A stretch of DNA of 64,000 nucleotides, from positions 410,507 through 474,506 of the forward strand of contig JADGDE010000001.1 of NCBI GenBank assembly GCA_016745035.1. Reading direction: 5' to 3'. This document shows, in pieces, positions 45,430 through 54,468 of the stretch. Source of the stretch: Thiotrichales bacterium. GTDB taxonomy: Bacteria; Pseudomonadota; Gammaproteobacteria; Beggiatoales; Beggiatoaceae. Position numbers and translations under genes: made by a program. Under the pieces are notes generated by a model. That model was not told the origin of the DNA, searched no databases, and saw only the letters and a list, made by a program, of their open reading frames with translations. Numbering within the stretch: position 1 is the first letter of the stretch; every line of letters begins with the position of its first letter.

Positions 45430-46212
45430 ATGCAAATTAAAACCCATCCAGCCCCTGTGGTCATCATTGGTATCGGTGAAATGGCAGGGGTCTTTGCCCG
45501 TGGCTTTTTACGCGCCGGCTACCCTATTTATCCGGTCACCCGCGATATGGATTTACAGGCACTTGCCGAGGATATTCCCAATCCCAGCTTGGTCTTAGTC
45601 GCTGTTGGCGAGGGCGATTTACAAGGGGTGTTAAAAACCCTGCCCAAGGCTTGGCATCCTTATGTGGCTTTATTACAAAATGAATTATTACCCCAAGACT
45701 GGCAGCAACACGGACTGGATGATGCCACGGTGATTTCGGTTTGGTTTGAGAAAAAAGCGGGGCAAGACTTTAAGGTGATCGTGCCCTCCCCTGCCTTTGG
45801 TAAAGGCGCACAATTATTAGCCGAAAGCCTTGGCAGTATTGGGATTCCGGTGGCTGTTTTGGATAATGAACAGGATTTATTATTTGAGTTGGTGCGCAAA
45901 AATCTTTATATCCTCACCAGCAATATAGCCGGATTACAAGTTGGCGGCACAGTGGGCAGTTTGTGGCATGAACACAGCGAACTGGCGCGGGCAATTACTG
46001 ATGATATTTATCAAATCCAAAGCCAATTATGCGGCGAAAGCTTGGACTTAGAAGCCTTAACCAATGCGATGGTCGCGGCCTTTGAGGGCGATATGGCGCA
46101 TAAATGTATGGGACGCTCAGCCCCTGCACGCCTCAAACGTGCTTTGGAACAGGCGGATAAATTTGGCTTAGATGTGCCGAATTTACGCCATGTGCAACAA
46201 GCCAGCAGTTAA
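45430..46212 (+). CDS. Ketopantoate-reductase-like NAD(P)-binding protein
   Basis: A 260-residue protein with an N-terminal Rossmann fold (VVIIGIGEMAGVFARGFLRAGYPIYPVTRD) and a helical C-terminal domain (AGLQVGGTVGSLW, MVAAFEGDMAHKCMGRSAPARLKRALEQA). This recalls 6-phosphogluconate/ketopantoate reductase-type enzymes. The classical GxGxxG reads GIGEMA, lacking the last Gly, so the coenzyme site is atypical. It may be a reductase of a 2-keto acid; no pan gene is near. The ribosome binding site is ACGGAG. Repeats flank the gene on both sides. Confidence 0.6.
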   Translation: MQIKTHPAPVVIIGIGEMAGVFARGFLRAGYPIYPVTRDMDLQALAEDIPNPSLVLVAVGEGDLQGVLKTLPKAWHPYVALLQNELLPQDWQQHGLDDATVISVWFEKKAGQDFKVIVPSPAFGKGAQLLAESLGSIGIPVAVLDNEQDLLFELVRKNLYILTSNIAGLQVGGTVGSLWHEHSELARAITDDIYQIQSQLCGESLDLEALTNAMVAAFEGDMAHKCMGRSAPARLKRALEQADKFGLDVPNLRHVQQASS

Positions 46213-46224
46213 AGTCTTCGGTTT

Positions 46225-46313
46225 TAGTGTTACGCAAAGGCTAAATAGCACTATGCAGGTGGAAAACTTGCCATATTGTAATAAAAACGGGCTTAGTGCG
46301 TAACATCAGTTAA
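46225..46313. repeat. Shortened TAACTGA-family repeat copy (89 bp)
   Basis: Ends: AGTGTTACGCAAAGGCT (46225 onward) and GCTTAGTGCGTAACATCAGT (46291-46310, then TAA). The interior GGTGGAAAACTTGCC and ATAAAAACGGGC aligns with the copy at 52287. The hairpin TTCTGCC/GGCAGAA part of the longer copies is missing, so it is an internally deleted form. It starts 13 bases after the stop of the gene at 45430. Confidence 0.65.
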
Positions 46314-46388
46314 ATCCTTGAATAAGGTGTATAATGAGCGCCGAGTTTTTTAGCTCAATGTATCATCACTACCGTTTAGGGAAACACC

Positions 46389-47660
46389 GTGAAACTGACC
46401 GAATATAGCCAGTCGGCACTAGCAGAACGCGAACAAGTCCTCAGCCAACAATATGCCGAATACAAGCAGGCAAAGCTGAACCTCGACTTAACCCGTGGCA
46501 AGCCGAGTATTGAACAAGTTGCCTTGTCCGATGCCTTAGACGGTATTTTAAAGGGCGATTATCGTCTGGCAGATGGCTCAGATAGCCGTAACTATGGCGG
46601 CTTAGACGGTATTCCTGAAGCCAAAGCCCTTGCCGCTGAACTGTTGGAAGTTGATAGCAGTCAAGTATTGATTGGTGGCAACAGTAGCCTAAACCTCATG
46701 TATCAATATCTGGACTTTGCCATGAATCATGGACTCGATGGCAAAGACAGCGCTTGGAAACACACGGGGGCAAAATTTATTTGCCCTGTGCCCGGTTATG
46801 ATCGCCATTTTAGCGTTTGTGAAGCCTTAGGTATCGAGATGATTGCTGTGCCTATGACCGGCAATGGGCCAGACATGGACAAGGTTGAAGCCTTGGTCAG
46901 CAGCGATAGCAGCATCAAAGGCATGTGGTGTGTACCCAAATACTCGAATCCTTCAGGCGAGACCTACAGCGCTGAAACCGTCGAGCGTATCGCCGCGCTT
47001 AGCGCCAAGGCGGGTGAACATTTCCGCATCATGTGGGACAACGCTTATTTAATCCATGATTTAAGCGACCAGCCCGATAGCTTGATGAATATCATGGCTG
47101 CTTGTGCGAAGCAAAACAGCCAAGACAGCGTTTTTGTCACCGCTTCGACCTCGAAAATCACCTTTGCAGGCGCGGGCATGTCCTTTGCCGCTAGCTCAGT
47201 GGCTAATTTAAAAGCCTTCAAAGCCTATTTGTCGGCGATGACCATTGGCCCGGATAAAATCAATCAACTGCGTCATGTGCGTTTTTTTGGCGATTTAAAC
47301 GGTGTCAAAGCCCATATGCAAAAACATGCGGCTTTAATTGCGCCAAAATTTGCAAAATCCCTAGAATGCCTAGAGCCGTTGGCAGACAAAGGCATCGCCA
47401 CATGGAGTCGCCCACGCGGGGGCTATTTTATTTCCTTTGACAGCCACTTAGGGCTGGCAGCGGAAATCATCCAGCTCACAGGCGAAGCGGGGGTTAAACT
47501 GACCCCAGCGGGTGCAACTGCGCCTTATGGCAAAGACCCTGAGAATAAAAACTTACGTCTCGCGCCAACCTACCCCAGCCTTGCCGAAGTCGAGCAAGCT
47601 ATGCAAATTTTTGCACTCTGTGCAGAATTAGCCAGTGTGCGTAAACTGCTAGAGGCTTAA
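46389..47660 (+). CDS. PLP-dependent class I aminotransferase (aspartate-aminotransferase-like subgroup)
   Basis: A 423-residue fold-type I aminotransferase of the subgroup found in actinobacteria and some proteobacteria. Features are LDLTRGKPSIEQVALSDAL, RNYGGLDGIPEAKALAAELL, GGNSSLNLMYQY, CPVPGYDRHFSVCEALGIEM, VPKYSNPSGETYS, and IMWDNAYLIHDLS. The PLP lysine is in TASTSKITFAGAGMSF, and LRLAPTYPSLAEVEQAM follows near the end. GTG at 46389 is the start. The enzyme likely transaminates aspartate or a related amino acid. The nucleoside-transporter gene follows five bases after the stop; the link is unclear. Confidence 0.92.
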   Translation: MKLTEYSQSALAEREQVLSQQYAEYKQAKLNLDLTRGKPSIEQVALSDALDGILKGDYRLADGSDSRNYGGLDGIPEAKALAAELLEVDSSQVLIGGNSSLNLMYQYLDFAMNHGLDGKDSAWKHTGAKFICPVPGYDRHFSVCEALGIEMIAVPMTGNGPDMDKVEALVSSDSSIKGMWCVPKYSNPSGETYSAETVERIAALSAKAGEHFRIMWDNAYLIHDLSDQPDSLMNIMAACAKQNSQDSVFVTASTSKITFAGAGMSFAASSVANLKAFKAYLSAMTIGPDKINQLRHVRFFGDLNGVKAHMQKHAALIAPKFAKSLECLEPLADKGIATWSRPRGGYFISFDSHLGLAAEIIQLTGEAGVKLTPAGATAPYGKDPENKNLRLAPTYPSLAEVEQAMQIFALCAELASVRKLLEA

Positions 47661-47665
47661 CCCGA

Positions 47666-48916
47666 ATGACGGCATTGCAACTACAAGCACTGGCAGGCAT
47701 TGTCGTCTTTATCGGTTTAGCTTGGAGCATTAGCCTTGCCCGTCGCCAAGTCCATTGGCGCGGGGTCGGGCTGGCGCTGCTGATTCAAGGCTTACTCGCC
47801 TTGGTGCTGTTGCATTTCCCGCCCCTAAAACAAGTATTTTTACTCCTCAATCAAGGCGTACTCGCCCTCGACCAAGCCACGCAAGCAGGGACTCAATTTC
47901 TGTTTGGTTATCTCGGTGGTGGTGCTGCACCTTTTACGGTGGAAAAACCCGAACACAGTTTTATTCTCGCTTTTCGCGCCTTGCCCTTGTTGTTGGTGGT
48001 CAGTGCTTTATCTTCGCTGTTATTTTACTGGCGCATTTTGCCCTATATCGTCCAAAGTTTTGCCAAATTATTACAAAAAAGTATGCATGTCGGTGGCGCG
48101 TTGGGACTGGCTGCGGCGGCGAATGTTTTTGTCGGCATGACCGAAGCGCCTTTATTTATTCGCCCTTACCTCAAACAACTGACCCGCAGCGAACTCTTTG
48201 CCCTAATGAGCTGCGGCATGGCCACCATTGCTGGCACAGTGATGGTGATTTATGCCAGCATTCTTGCTCCGGTTGCCCCTTATATGCTCGGACATTTGCT
48301 GATTGCCTCGGTCTTGAGTGTGCCAGCCGCCTTGATGTTTGCACAAATCATCGTTCCCGAAACCGATACCCCAACCGCTGGCATGGAACTACCGCGCTCA
48401 GAGGCAAGCAGCAGCATGGATGCACTGACTCAAGGTGTCACCGAGGGCTTGCGTTTACTGTTGAATATCGTCGCCATGCTGCTGGTGTTTGTTGCTTTGG
48501 TGCATTTACTCAATCAATTATTAGCATGGCTGCCCGTTAACTTAGAGCAGCCTTTAACCTTACAAATGCTGCTTGGCTGGATTATGGCTCCTATCGTTTG
48601 GCTGATGGGTATTCCGTGGGCAGAGGCGCAAACCGCTGGGGCTTTGATGGGAATTAAAGTGATATTGAATGAATTTTTAGCCTATTTAGAACTGTTAAAA
48701 CTACCCGAAACCGAGTTATCCGCCCATAGCCGCTTGGTGATGATTTATGCCCTCTGTGGTTTTGCCAATATCGGTAGCCTTGGCATTATGATAGGTGGTT
48801 TAACCACGCTTGTTCCTGAGCGACGCGTGGAAATTGTCAGCCTCGGTGGACGTACCATTGTTGCTGGCACTTTAGCCACTTGCTTAACTGGTATTTGGGT
48901 ATCCCTATTATTATAA
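47666..48916 (+). CDS. NupC-family concentrative nucleoside transporter
   Basis: A 416-residue inner-membrane protein of the CNT family, which imports nucleosides with H+ or Na+. Features are the N-terminal helices, GTQFLFGYLGGGAAPF, FRALPLLLVVSALSSLLFYW, NVFVGMTEAPLFIRPYL, the conserved SCGMATIAGTVMVIYAS and the C-terminal GFANIGSLGIMIGGL. These are the Na+/substrate-binding segments of CNT proteins. The ATG is five bases after the aminotransferase stop, so the two are co-transcribed. Substrate range cannot be read from sequence. Confidence 0.95.
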   Translation: MTALQLQALAGIVVFIGLAWSISLARRQVHWRGVGLALLIQGLLALVLLHFPPLKQVFLLLNQGVLALDQATQAGTQFLFGYLGGGAAPFTVEKPEHSFILAFRALPLLLVVSALSSLLFYWRILPYIVQSFAKLLQKSMHVGGALGLAAAANVFVGMTEAPLFIRPYLKQLTRSELFALMSCGMATIAGTVMVIYASILAPVAPYMLGHLLIASVLSVPAALMFAQIIVPETDTPTAGMELPRSEASSSMDALTQGVTEGLRLLLNIVAMLLVFVALVHLLNQLLAWLPVNLEQPLTLQMLLGWIMAPIVWLMGIPWAEAQTAGALMGIKVILNEFLAYLELLKLPETELSAHSRLVMIYALCGFANIGSLGIMIGGLTTLVPERRVEIVSLGGRTIVAGTLATCLTGIWVSLLL

Positions 48917-48934
48917 AAAACAGAGAGACGCATT

Positions 48935-49534
48935 ATGTTTGAAAAAGATCCCCGTACTTTTTCGCCACAATATAAGAATCTAACCCCAGAACAAAAAGCC
49001 ATGGTGAAATTGGAAATCACCATTACCCGCTTTTTTAAAGATTTTGATCGTAGCATCAGCCGTTGGGAGCGCCTGATTTATCCAACCATGGTTGTATTTG
49101 GAATGCTCGGTATGTCGGGTTTTTATCTCATTTATAATATGACCGAAGACATGCACATCGTCTCGACAAATATGGATCCGAACATGCAAAACAACTTAGC
49201 TGAAATGTCGGCGAATATGGCGGCACTTACGGCAAATATTTCTATTATGACAGGGCATATCAGCACCATTGTTGATAAAATCGAACACATGGACAGCAAC
49301 ATCAACAATATGAGCCATAACATCACTGAGATGAGTAATAATGTTGGTGATATGCGAGACAGTATCTCTACCATGAGTAGTCATATCACTGGAATTGATA
49401 AGGCTATTGGTGAGATGAACTTAGCCATTCATGGCATGACCTATAACACCGGGGTTATGACTCAAGATGTGAATACCATGAACCGCAATATCAGCCGACC
49501 AGCTACGTTTATGAATAATTTTGCCCCTTGGTAA
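48935..49534 (+). CDS. Membrane-anchored protein with 14 Met-rich heptad repeats
   Basis: A 199-residue protein that I cannot assign to a named family. Residues about 1-45 are polar and probably cytoplasmic (ITRFFKDFDRSISRWERL). A membrane helix spans about 46-68 (LIYPTMVVFGMLGMSGFYLI). From about 85 to 190 runs an unbroken heptad pattern of the type polar-x-Asn-Ile-x-x-Met, for example ANISIMT, GHISTIV, DKIEHMD, SNINNMS, HNITEMS, NNVGDMR. Hydrophobics occupy two positions per heptad with Met dominant in one, as in a long coiled coil of about 14 turns, probably periplasmic. It follows the nupC-like gene by 18 bases and converges on the FmdB-like gene with one base between. Confidence 0.85.
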   Translation: MFEKDPRTFSPQYKNLTPEQKAMVKLEITITRFFKDFDRSISRWERLIYPTMVVFGMLGMSGFYLIYNMTEDMHIVSTNMDPNMQNNLAEMSANMAALTANISIMTGHISTIVDKIEHMDSNINNMSHNITEMSNNVGDMRDSISTMSSHITGIDKAIGEMNLAIHGMTYNTGVMTQDVNTMNRNISRPATFMNNFAPW

Positions 49535-49535
49535 A

Positions 49536-49790
49536 CTAAAAATTACAACTGCCGCCGCCACAGCCACCACCAGAAGCACACGGCGGCATATCAGGGTTTT
49601 TCAAGCTGCTACTACTGACCACTTGCCCGCCAGTAATCAGGCGCTCGACTGGGCTGTCGGCGGCAACGCCACCTAAATCTAAACCCGCCTGTTCACACAC
49701 CTCGCCCCATGTGCTGAGTTTAAATTTCATGCTATGTTTCACTTCAACCGTTTGTTGGTTGGCGGCACAATAATAATCATAACTTGGCAT
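49536..49790 (-). CDS. FmdB-family small protein with altered zinc ribbon
   Basis: An 84-residue protein. ATG 49790 follows AAGGA at the correct distance; a TTG six bases upstream is less likely. MPSYDYYC matches the start of FmdB zinc-ribbon proteins (usually MPxYxYxC). The second Cys of the first knuckle is missing (CAANQ), and metal ligands are concentrated in a Gly/Cys-rich tail, CASGGGCGGGSCNF. The centre, PVERLITGGQVVSSSSL, is well conserved in the gammaproteobacterial variant of the family. Function is unknown; regulatory or metal-binding roles have been suggested for FmdB. Confidence 0.8.
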   Translation of the reverse strand: MPSYDYYCAANQQTVEVKHSMKFKLSTWGEVCEQAGLDLGGVAADSPVERLITGGQVVSSSSLKNPDMPPCASGGGCGGGSCNF

Positions 49791-49799
49791 ATTCAATCC

Positions 49800-52214
49800 T
49801 TAATGTATTAATTCTAATGAATGTAAACCTAAACCTAACTGTCGAATATCCGCTGATATACCTAATTTAGCCGGAGATTTGGCATCGGGCAATTTGAACT
49901 CAATATTCAGATCGCCATTATTTGCCAATATTAAATTTTTAGGTAAATGAATGGCGCGTGAGGATAAATTAATTTTCTGCGTATAGTCAATACGGGCAAT
50001 ATGCTGCCGATTAACCCAAACATCGACATGTTGCTGCGGGTGCTTCTCATTGATAAACGCCTGCGCTTTGAGGATTAATTTCATATCTCGTGCGGGCACA
50101 AATGGCAATTGAATCTTTAGCTTAGCTGTCTTGCTTTGTGACCAAACTCCCCACGACTCCGGTGCTGCCCAGCCTTGTTTTAAATACGTTTGAGCATTGC
50201 CTTCGCTGCTAAAGAAAAGGCTTTGTTGTGCTTGTTGTTGCCAATATCGCTGCAAAAGTGCTAGAAAATCAGGATAAAGTACTCGATTACCGTGAGCACT
50301 GAGATGATCGGCATCAAAAAATAAGGGCTTGCCTTGTTCATCATAAGCCGAACAAGTGGGGTTATCGCATAAAATTGGGAAAGGATCCCAAACGATTAAA
50401 TTCGGGAAATGCGCCTGCAATTCAGCTAAGGCATCCATCGCAGGTTGTCGATAGCGCAATAAAAGCTCACGGCTGATCTCGACTCCCGGAGCGCAAGAAG
50501 GATTGGATTGATTAAACCAATCAGAACAGCGGAAATTAGGGGCTTTAAAAATTGGCTTAGGTGCATCAATGATGACCTGAAATGACATGTCTTCTAATTT
50601 TTTCAATTCTACCAGCGCCTCGTTGATCGCTTGGCGTTGCAATGCCATTCTGCCTTTAGAAACAGAGTGGGCAAGCAGTTGCTCATCTGTATAACCAAAT
50701 ACCGTCCACTGATCGGATAAGCGCGCTAATCTTAGGGATGCAAGTAAAATAATGTCACCTGGTTTAGCAATTGCTTTCATTGAGGCAAGGCTGCTGTCGT
50801 AACGTGCCTTGCAGGACTCAAGGTGCGGCTGTATTAGATCTAGATACCAGCAACCTACGGAATGGTTATACACTTTCACCCCTTGTTCATCCGTTAGTTT
50901 TTGCAGCATTGTGCTGTAAGCACCGGCATGAGAATCACCTAACACAAAGACTTGTCGTCCTGCAAAATGCTTAGGTGTATGGCTGGTATCACTAGCAGGC
51001 CAAGAATGCGGATACCAAGTTGCTTTGTCTTTGGTGACACTAAGACTGATAAGGCTTTGTTGTTTGAAAACGCCATAGGACAATCCAAACCCGCAGACAA
51101 TGGCAAGCAAACTGGCTAATACAATCCGTCCGTCTTTTTTGCTTTGATTGAAACGGTGTTTTCGCGTTGGGGTCTCAATATAATGGTATGAGAGCATGGC
51201 AAATACAAAGGTCAAGATCAGCGCCAAACTCAGTTCTAGCGGCGTTTCCAGTCCGACTGTCCAGCGAAATAAGACATAAATACCCCAATGCCACAGATAC
51301 AAGGAATAGGATATTTTGCCAATGTAGACCATCAGCGAGTTTTCAAATATGCCTCTTACTGGCGGGCGCTGCTCTGGATGGCTATCCAATACCCCCAGAA
51401 TAAGGAAAAATGCACCGCTAACGGGCAATAAAGCCCACGGGAAAGGAAACACCTTATCATCAGCAAAAATAAATCCTAACACTACCAAGATGATACCGAT
51501 GATTAAGCTGGCATAACTGAGCAACAAACTGCGCGGGATGAGTTTATCTTGCCGATGTAATTTGAATAATAAAGCCCCCGCCGCCAGCTCCCAAAAACGG
51601 CTGGGTAATAAGTAAAAAGCATAATTGGGATTATTTGAGGTTTCGTACCAGGCATAGGCAAGAGAAAATAAAAATAAGGCTGCCAAGAGACTATTGACCA
51701 GCCATTTTGCGATGCCTTCGCTGTCTTTATATTTCAACCAGAGGAAAAAAACCAAAGGAAATAGCAGATAAAATTGCTCTTCTACCCCCAGTGACCACGT
51801 ATGTGTAAAGGGGTTAAAATCAACTCTTGGGGAAAAATAGCCATCATTGAATAAAACCAAGGCAAAATTACTGATACCAAAAAAGGCATAGAGTCCGGTT
51901 TTTTCATTGGACATACTGAGCCAAGAGGCGGGAATAAACAAGGTGCTGAGCACGGTCATGATGACAAGAAAAGCGATCAGCGCCGGAAAAATACGCACCA
52001 TCCGTCGCGCATAAAAACTTAAGGCAAAGTGTAAAAAACGATCTGTATCATAACGGGCTAAAGAAGCGCTAACCACATAACCTGAGATGACAAAAAATAT
52101 ATCGACCCCCGTAAAGCCACCAGGTAGCCAACTGGGATTTAGATGAAATAACATCACCGCTAGCACCGCCAAAGCACGTAGCCCGTCAATGCCTTTTATA
52201 TAAGTAAATTTCAT
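49800..52214 (-). CDS. OafA-like O-acyltransferase with SGNH domain and extra C-terminal beta domain
   Basis: An 804-residue membrane protein. Residues about 1-365 are acyltransferase-3 (YIKGIDGLRALAVLAVMLFHLNPSWLPGG, VDIFFVISGYVVSASL, TWSLGVEEQFYLLFPL) with about ten helices. A periplasmic SGNH hydrolase-type domain follows (about 400-660): nucleophile Ser in VFVLGDSHAGAY and the Asp/His pair in FFDADHLSAHGNRVL. The last 130 residues form an extra beta-rich module (GWAAPESWGVWSQSKTAKLK) that resembles C-terminal domains on some membrane glycosyltransferases. It should acetylate a cell-surface glycan. No polysaccharide cluster is adjacent. Confidence 0.9.
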   Translation of the reverse strand: MKFTYIKGIDGLRALAVLAVMLFHLNPSWLPGGFTGVDIFFVISGYVVSASLARYDTDRFLHFALSFYARRMVRIFPALIAFLVIMTVLSTLFIPASWLSMSNEKTGLYAFFGISNFALVLFNDGYFSPRVDFNPFTHTWSLGVEEQFYLLFPLVFFLWLKYKDSEGIAKWLVNSLLAALFLFSLAYAWYETSNNPNYAFYLLPSRFWELAAGALLFKLHRQDKLIPRSLLLSYASLIIGIILVVLGFIFADDKVFPFPWALLPVSGAFFLILGVLDSHPEQRPPVRGIFENSLMVYIGKISYSLYLWHWGIYVLFRWTVGLETPLELSLALILTFVFAMLSYHYIETPTRKHRFNQSKKDGRIVLASLLAIVCGFGLSYGVFKQQSLISLSVTKDKATWYPHSWPASDTSHTPKHFAGRQVFVLGDSHAGAYSTMLQKLTDEQGVKVYNHSVGCWYLDLIQPHLESCKARYDSSLASMKAIAKPGDIILLASLRLARLSDQWTVFGYTDEQLLAHSVSKGRMALQRQAINEALVELKKLEDMSFQVIIDAPKPIFKAPNFRCSDWFNQSNPSCAPGVEISRELLLRYRQPAMDALAELQAHFPNLIVWDPFPILCDNPTCSAYDEQGKPLFFDADHLSAHGNRVLYPDFLALLQRYWQQQAQQSLFFSSEGNAQTYLKQGWAAPESWGVWSQSKTAKLKIQLPFVPARDMKLILKAQAFINEKHPQQHVDVWVNRQHIARIDYTQKINLSSRAIHLPKNLILANNGDLNIEFKLPDAKSPAKLGISADIRQLGLGLHSLELIH

Positions 52215-52286
52215 AGTTTATAAATTATGCTAATTTTATGGAGTTTTAATTTAGAACCCTATTTCTAGGGGAGGCTACTTTAACAT

Positions 52287-52419
52287 TTGATATGACGCAA
52301 AGGCTGCTTTTTTACCCCAAAAGGCAAAAAAACCGCCATTGCTCCACGGCTCTACCACTATATAAGTGGAAAACCACCCTATTGAAACAAAAACAGGCTT
52401 AGTGCGCCACCTCAGTTAA
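52287..52419. repeat. Full-length TAACTGA-family repeat copy (about 130 bp)
   Basis: Left end TTTGATATGACGCAAAGGCT (52287-52306), right end AGTGCGCCACCTCAGTTAA (52401-52419). It includes a weak hairpin in the TTTTTTACCCC/AAAAGGCAAAAAA part and the family segment AAGTGGAAAACCACCCTATT. The right end overlaps the last codons of the gene ending at 52412: the TGA stop is read from the element's own TAACTGA. Confidence 0.65.
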
Positions 52420-54403
52420 TAGATAACAATGCCAGCTCGACAATTAAAATACTTACGGCACGGTTATCATCGCAAGTCTCGGGGGCATAACTATCGACAC
52501 GGTAGCATTTGTCAGCGCTTAACTCATAAGTCAACACCGCGTGCTCTCGTGCGGGAATAGGGCCAAAACTCAGTTCATTTAAGCCTGGTTGCAAAGCTTT
52601 ATTGGCATCATAGGTTTTACCCTCAATATGCAATTGCAAACGGTTGGCATAGTCATCCCAATGCGCGGGCACATGGGCGCGGATAATAAACACCGAGGAT
52701 TGCTTGGGATCGGGGACGCTTAAATAACCCAACGCATATTGCATCATCCAGCCGTCTTTATAAATGCCTTTAATACTTTGCGGCCCGACTTGCTCGCGCC
52801 CAATATAACTAGGCGCAAATAAGGGTTGTCCTATCATTTGCGCGGCTAATAAATGGTTTAATTCGCTCATCGCGAGAGTAAAGTTTTTCGCCTGACCGTC
52901 CTTGTCAAACATACCGTTTTCTTGATGGATTTGATATAAAGATAAACGGCGAATTTTAATGCCTTGACCCCGGTTATGCAGCCGCAAGCCCCAGCCAGAG
53001 CCATAAATCATCGGCGCGATTTGTAGCGCTTGCCACTCATTGTCTACGTGGGTTTCTAAGCGGCTATTAAATAAAACCTGTTGTTTATAGACCACGCTGA
53101 TATCCAAGTCGCTGTGTTGTTCCCCTTCACAGCTAGCGAGTTCAAAATCAAAGATAAAATTCTCGACCCCAGCCCCCGGCACGGTTTTGACCGTTTGCAC
53201 AATGCTGCCACCCTCGGCAATTTCTACCCAGCCTGTGTGTTGCTCTGCTTTATCCAGTTGCCAACAAGGGTAATCCCATTGAAAATGACTGTTATGCAAC
53301 ACATTGGCGGGCACATCATGAAACGACCACAAGCCATAACCGACAATCGTGCCTTCAAACACATGGCTTAAACCTTCAATAAAATCTTTTAGTTCCGCTT
53401 CTTCTATTCGGGTATTGCGCTCAAAACCTGGGGTGTTATCAATAAAATTAAATTGGTCAATAAAAACGGATTTTTTGGTATAGACGCAGACTTGTCCGAG
53501 CAAGGTATAGAGATTTTCATAAATTTGTTTTAGCGCATCCGCCCCGCCTTGATTGCTCGCGCCCCAAGCTGGTGAGTAATAAATAATCACCAAAGGCGTG
53601 TCGCCGTCTAAATCATAGGTTTGATGATGATCGATATAGCGCCCCGTATGTTGTTCTAGCTCGCTATCGACTCGCACTTCCATCGTCAGTGCTGGAAAGT
53701 GGGTTTTAGCGGGGACAAAAATTTCTTCAACTAATTGTGTGTCCCAAAATTGGCAAAATTCACGCATACCCAACCCGCCATAGCTAGGTAGCGGGACTTG
53801 GCTCACATCATCAAATTCAGTTTGATAAATACTAGAGAGTTCATCGAGGCTATAGTTATCGGCTAAATAGGCGTGATAACCACAGGAGGCGGCATACTCG
53901 AGTCGTTGCGGGGCTTCTAAGCGACACATTTCCAGCCAGAAAAAATCTTCCCAACACAAAAAGCCGCCGAGCACATGCGCTTGGTCTTTGACTAAATCCC
54001 ACAGCTTATCCAAATAATCAAACCAAGCGGCACGGACTTGAGGATTAGCTACCACCCACATTTGCCGATCAAACTCATTTGGCGAGCTTTCAGGACCTTT
54101 ATCGTGGCTATAGCCCAAACGCAAAATCAATTGTAATTGCTTGGCTTTAATCGCCGCTATCAAATGGCTTAAGCGCTGAAAATAGGGGGAATAATATTCG
54201 ATGGGGTCAGTGTTGAGTTGAAAACCTACCCACGGCACGACAATCACCACGGTATTAAAACCATTGTCGATAATTTGCTGCAAATAGCTATCAAGTTCTT
54301 CTAAATCCAGACTTGACCAAAAATCCGGTGCCCAACTGTGCGGAAACAAATGGGTGGCGACCAGTTTGTTCTCAGGTATTTTAAATTGGTTGAAATCAGT
54401 CAT
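52412..54403 (-). CDS. Cytoplasmic glycoside-hydrolase-like TIM-barrel protein with C-terminal beta domains
   Basis: A 663-residue protein with no signal peptide or membrane helix. The N-terminal half looks like a GH5/GH42-type (beta/alpha)8 barrel: LQQIIDNGFNTVVIVVPWVGF, LILRLGYSHDKGP, LCWEDFFWLEMCR (candidate acid Glu), and VFIDQFNFID where a nucleophile Glu would be expected but Gln is found. VGYGLWSFHDVPANVL is the usual late-strand Trp segment. The C-terminal 270 residues are beta-rich and may be one or two sandwich domains. I cannot name the family or substrate. The stop codon lies in a dispersed repeat. Confidence 0.65.
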   Translation of the reverse strand: MTDFNQFKIPENKLVATHLFPHSWAPDFWSSLDLEELDSYLQQIIDNGFNTVVIVVPWVGFQLNTDPIEYYSPYFQRLSHLIAAIKAKQLQLILRLGYSHDKGPESSPNEFDRQMWVVANPQVRAAWFDYLDKLWDLVKDQAHVLGGFLCWEDFFWLEMCRLEAPQRLEYAASCGYHAYLADNYSLDELSSIYQTEFDDVSQVPLPSYGGLGMREFCQFWDTQLVEEIFVPAKTHFPALTMEVRVDSELEQHTGRYIDHHQTYDLDGDTPLVIIYYSPAWGASNQGGADALKQIYENLYTLLGQVCVYTKKSVFIDQFNFIDNTPGFERNTRIEEAELKDFIEGLSHVFEGTIVGYGLWSFHDVPANVLHNSHFQWDYPCWQLDKAEQHTGWVEIAEGGSIVQTVKTVPGAGVENFIFDFELASCEGEQHSDLDISVVYKQQVLFNSRLETHVDNEWQALQIAPMIYGSGWGLRLHNRGQGIKIRRLSLYQIHQENGMFDKDGQAKNFTLAMSELNHLLAAQMIGQPLFAPSYIGREQVGPQSIKGIYKDGWMMQYALGYLSVPDPKQSSVFIIRAHVPAHWDDYANRLQLHIEGKTYDANKALQPGLNELSFGPIPAREHAVLTYELSADKCYRVDSYAPETCDDNRAVSILIVELALLSIN

Positions 54404-54468
54404 GCTATCTACAAGGCAAAAGGGAGGATTGTAGCATTCTCTGTGATTGAGTCCGATTAAAAGTGCGG

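Noticed and set aside
47755..48540. A 261-codon open frame in the +1 frame of the nucleoside-transporter gene.
   Set aside because: It lies wholly inside a well-supported CNT gene, is rich in Arg/Cys/His typical of out-of-frame reading, and shows no domain.
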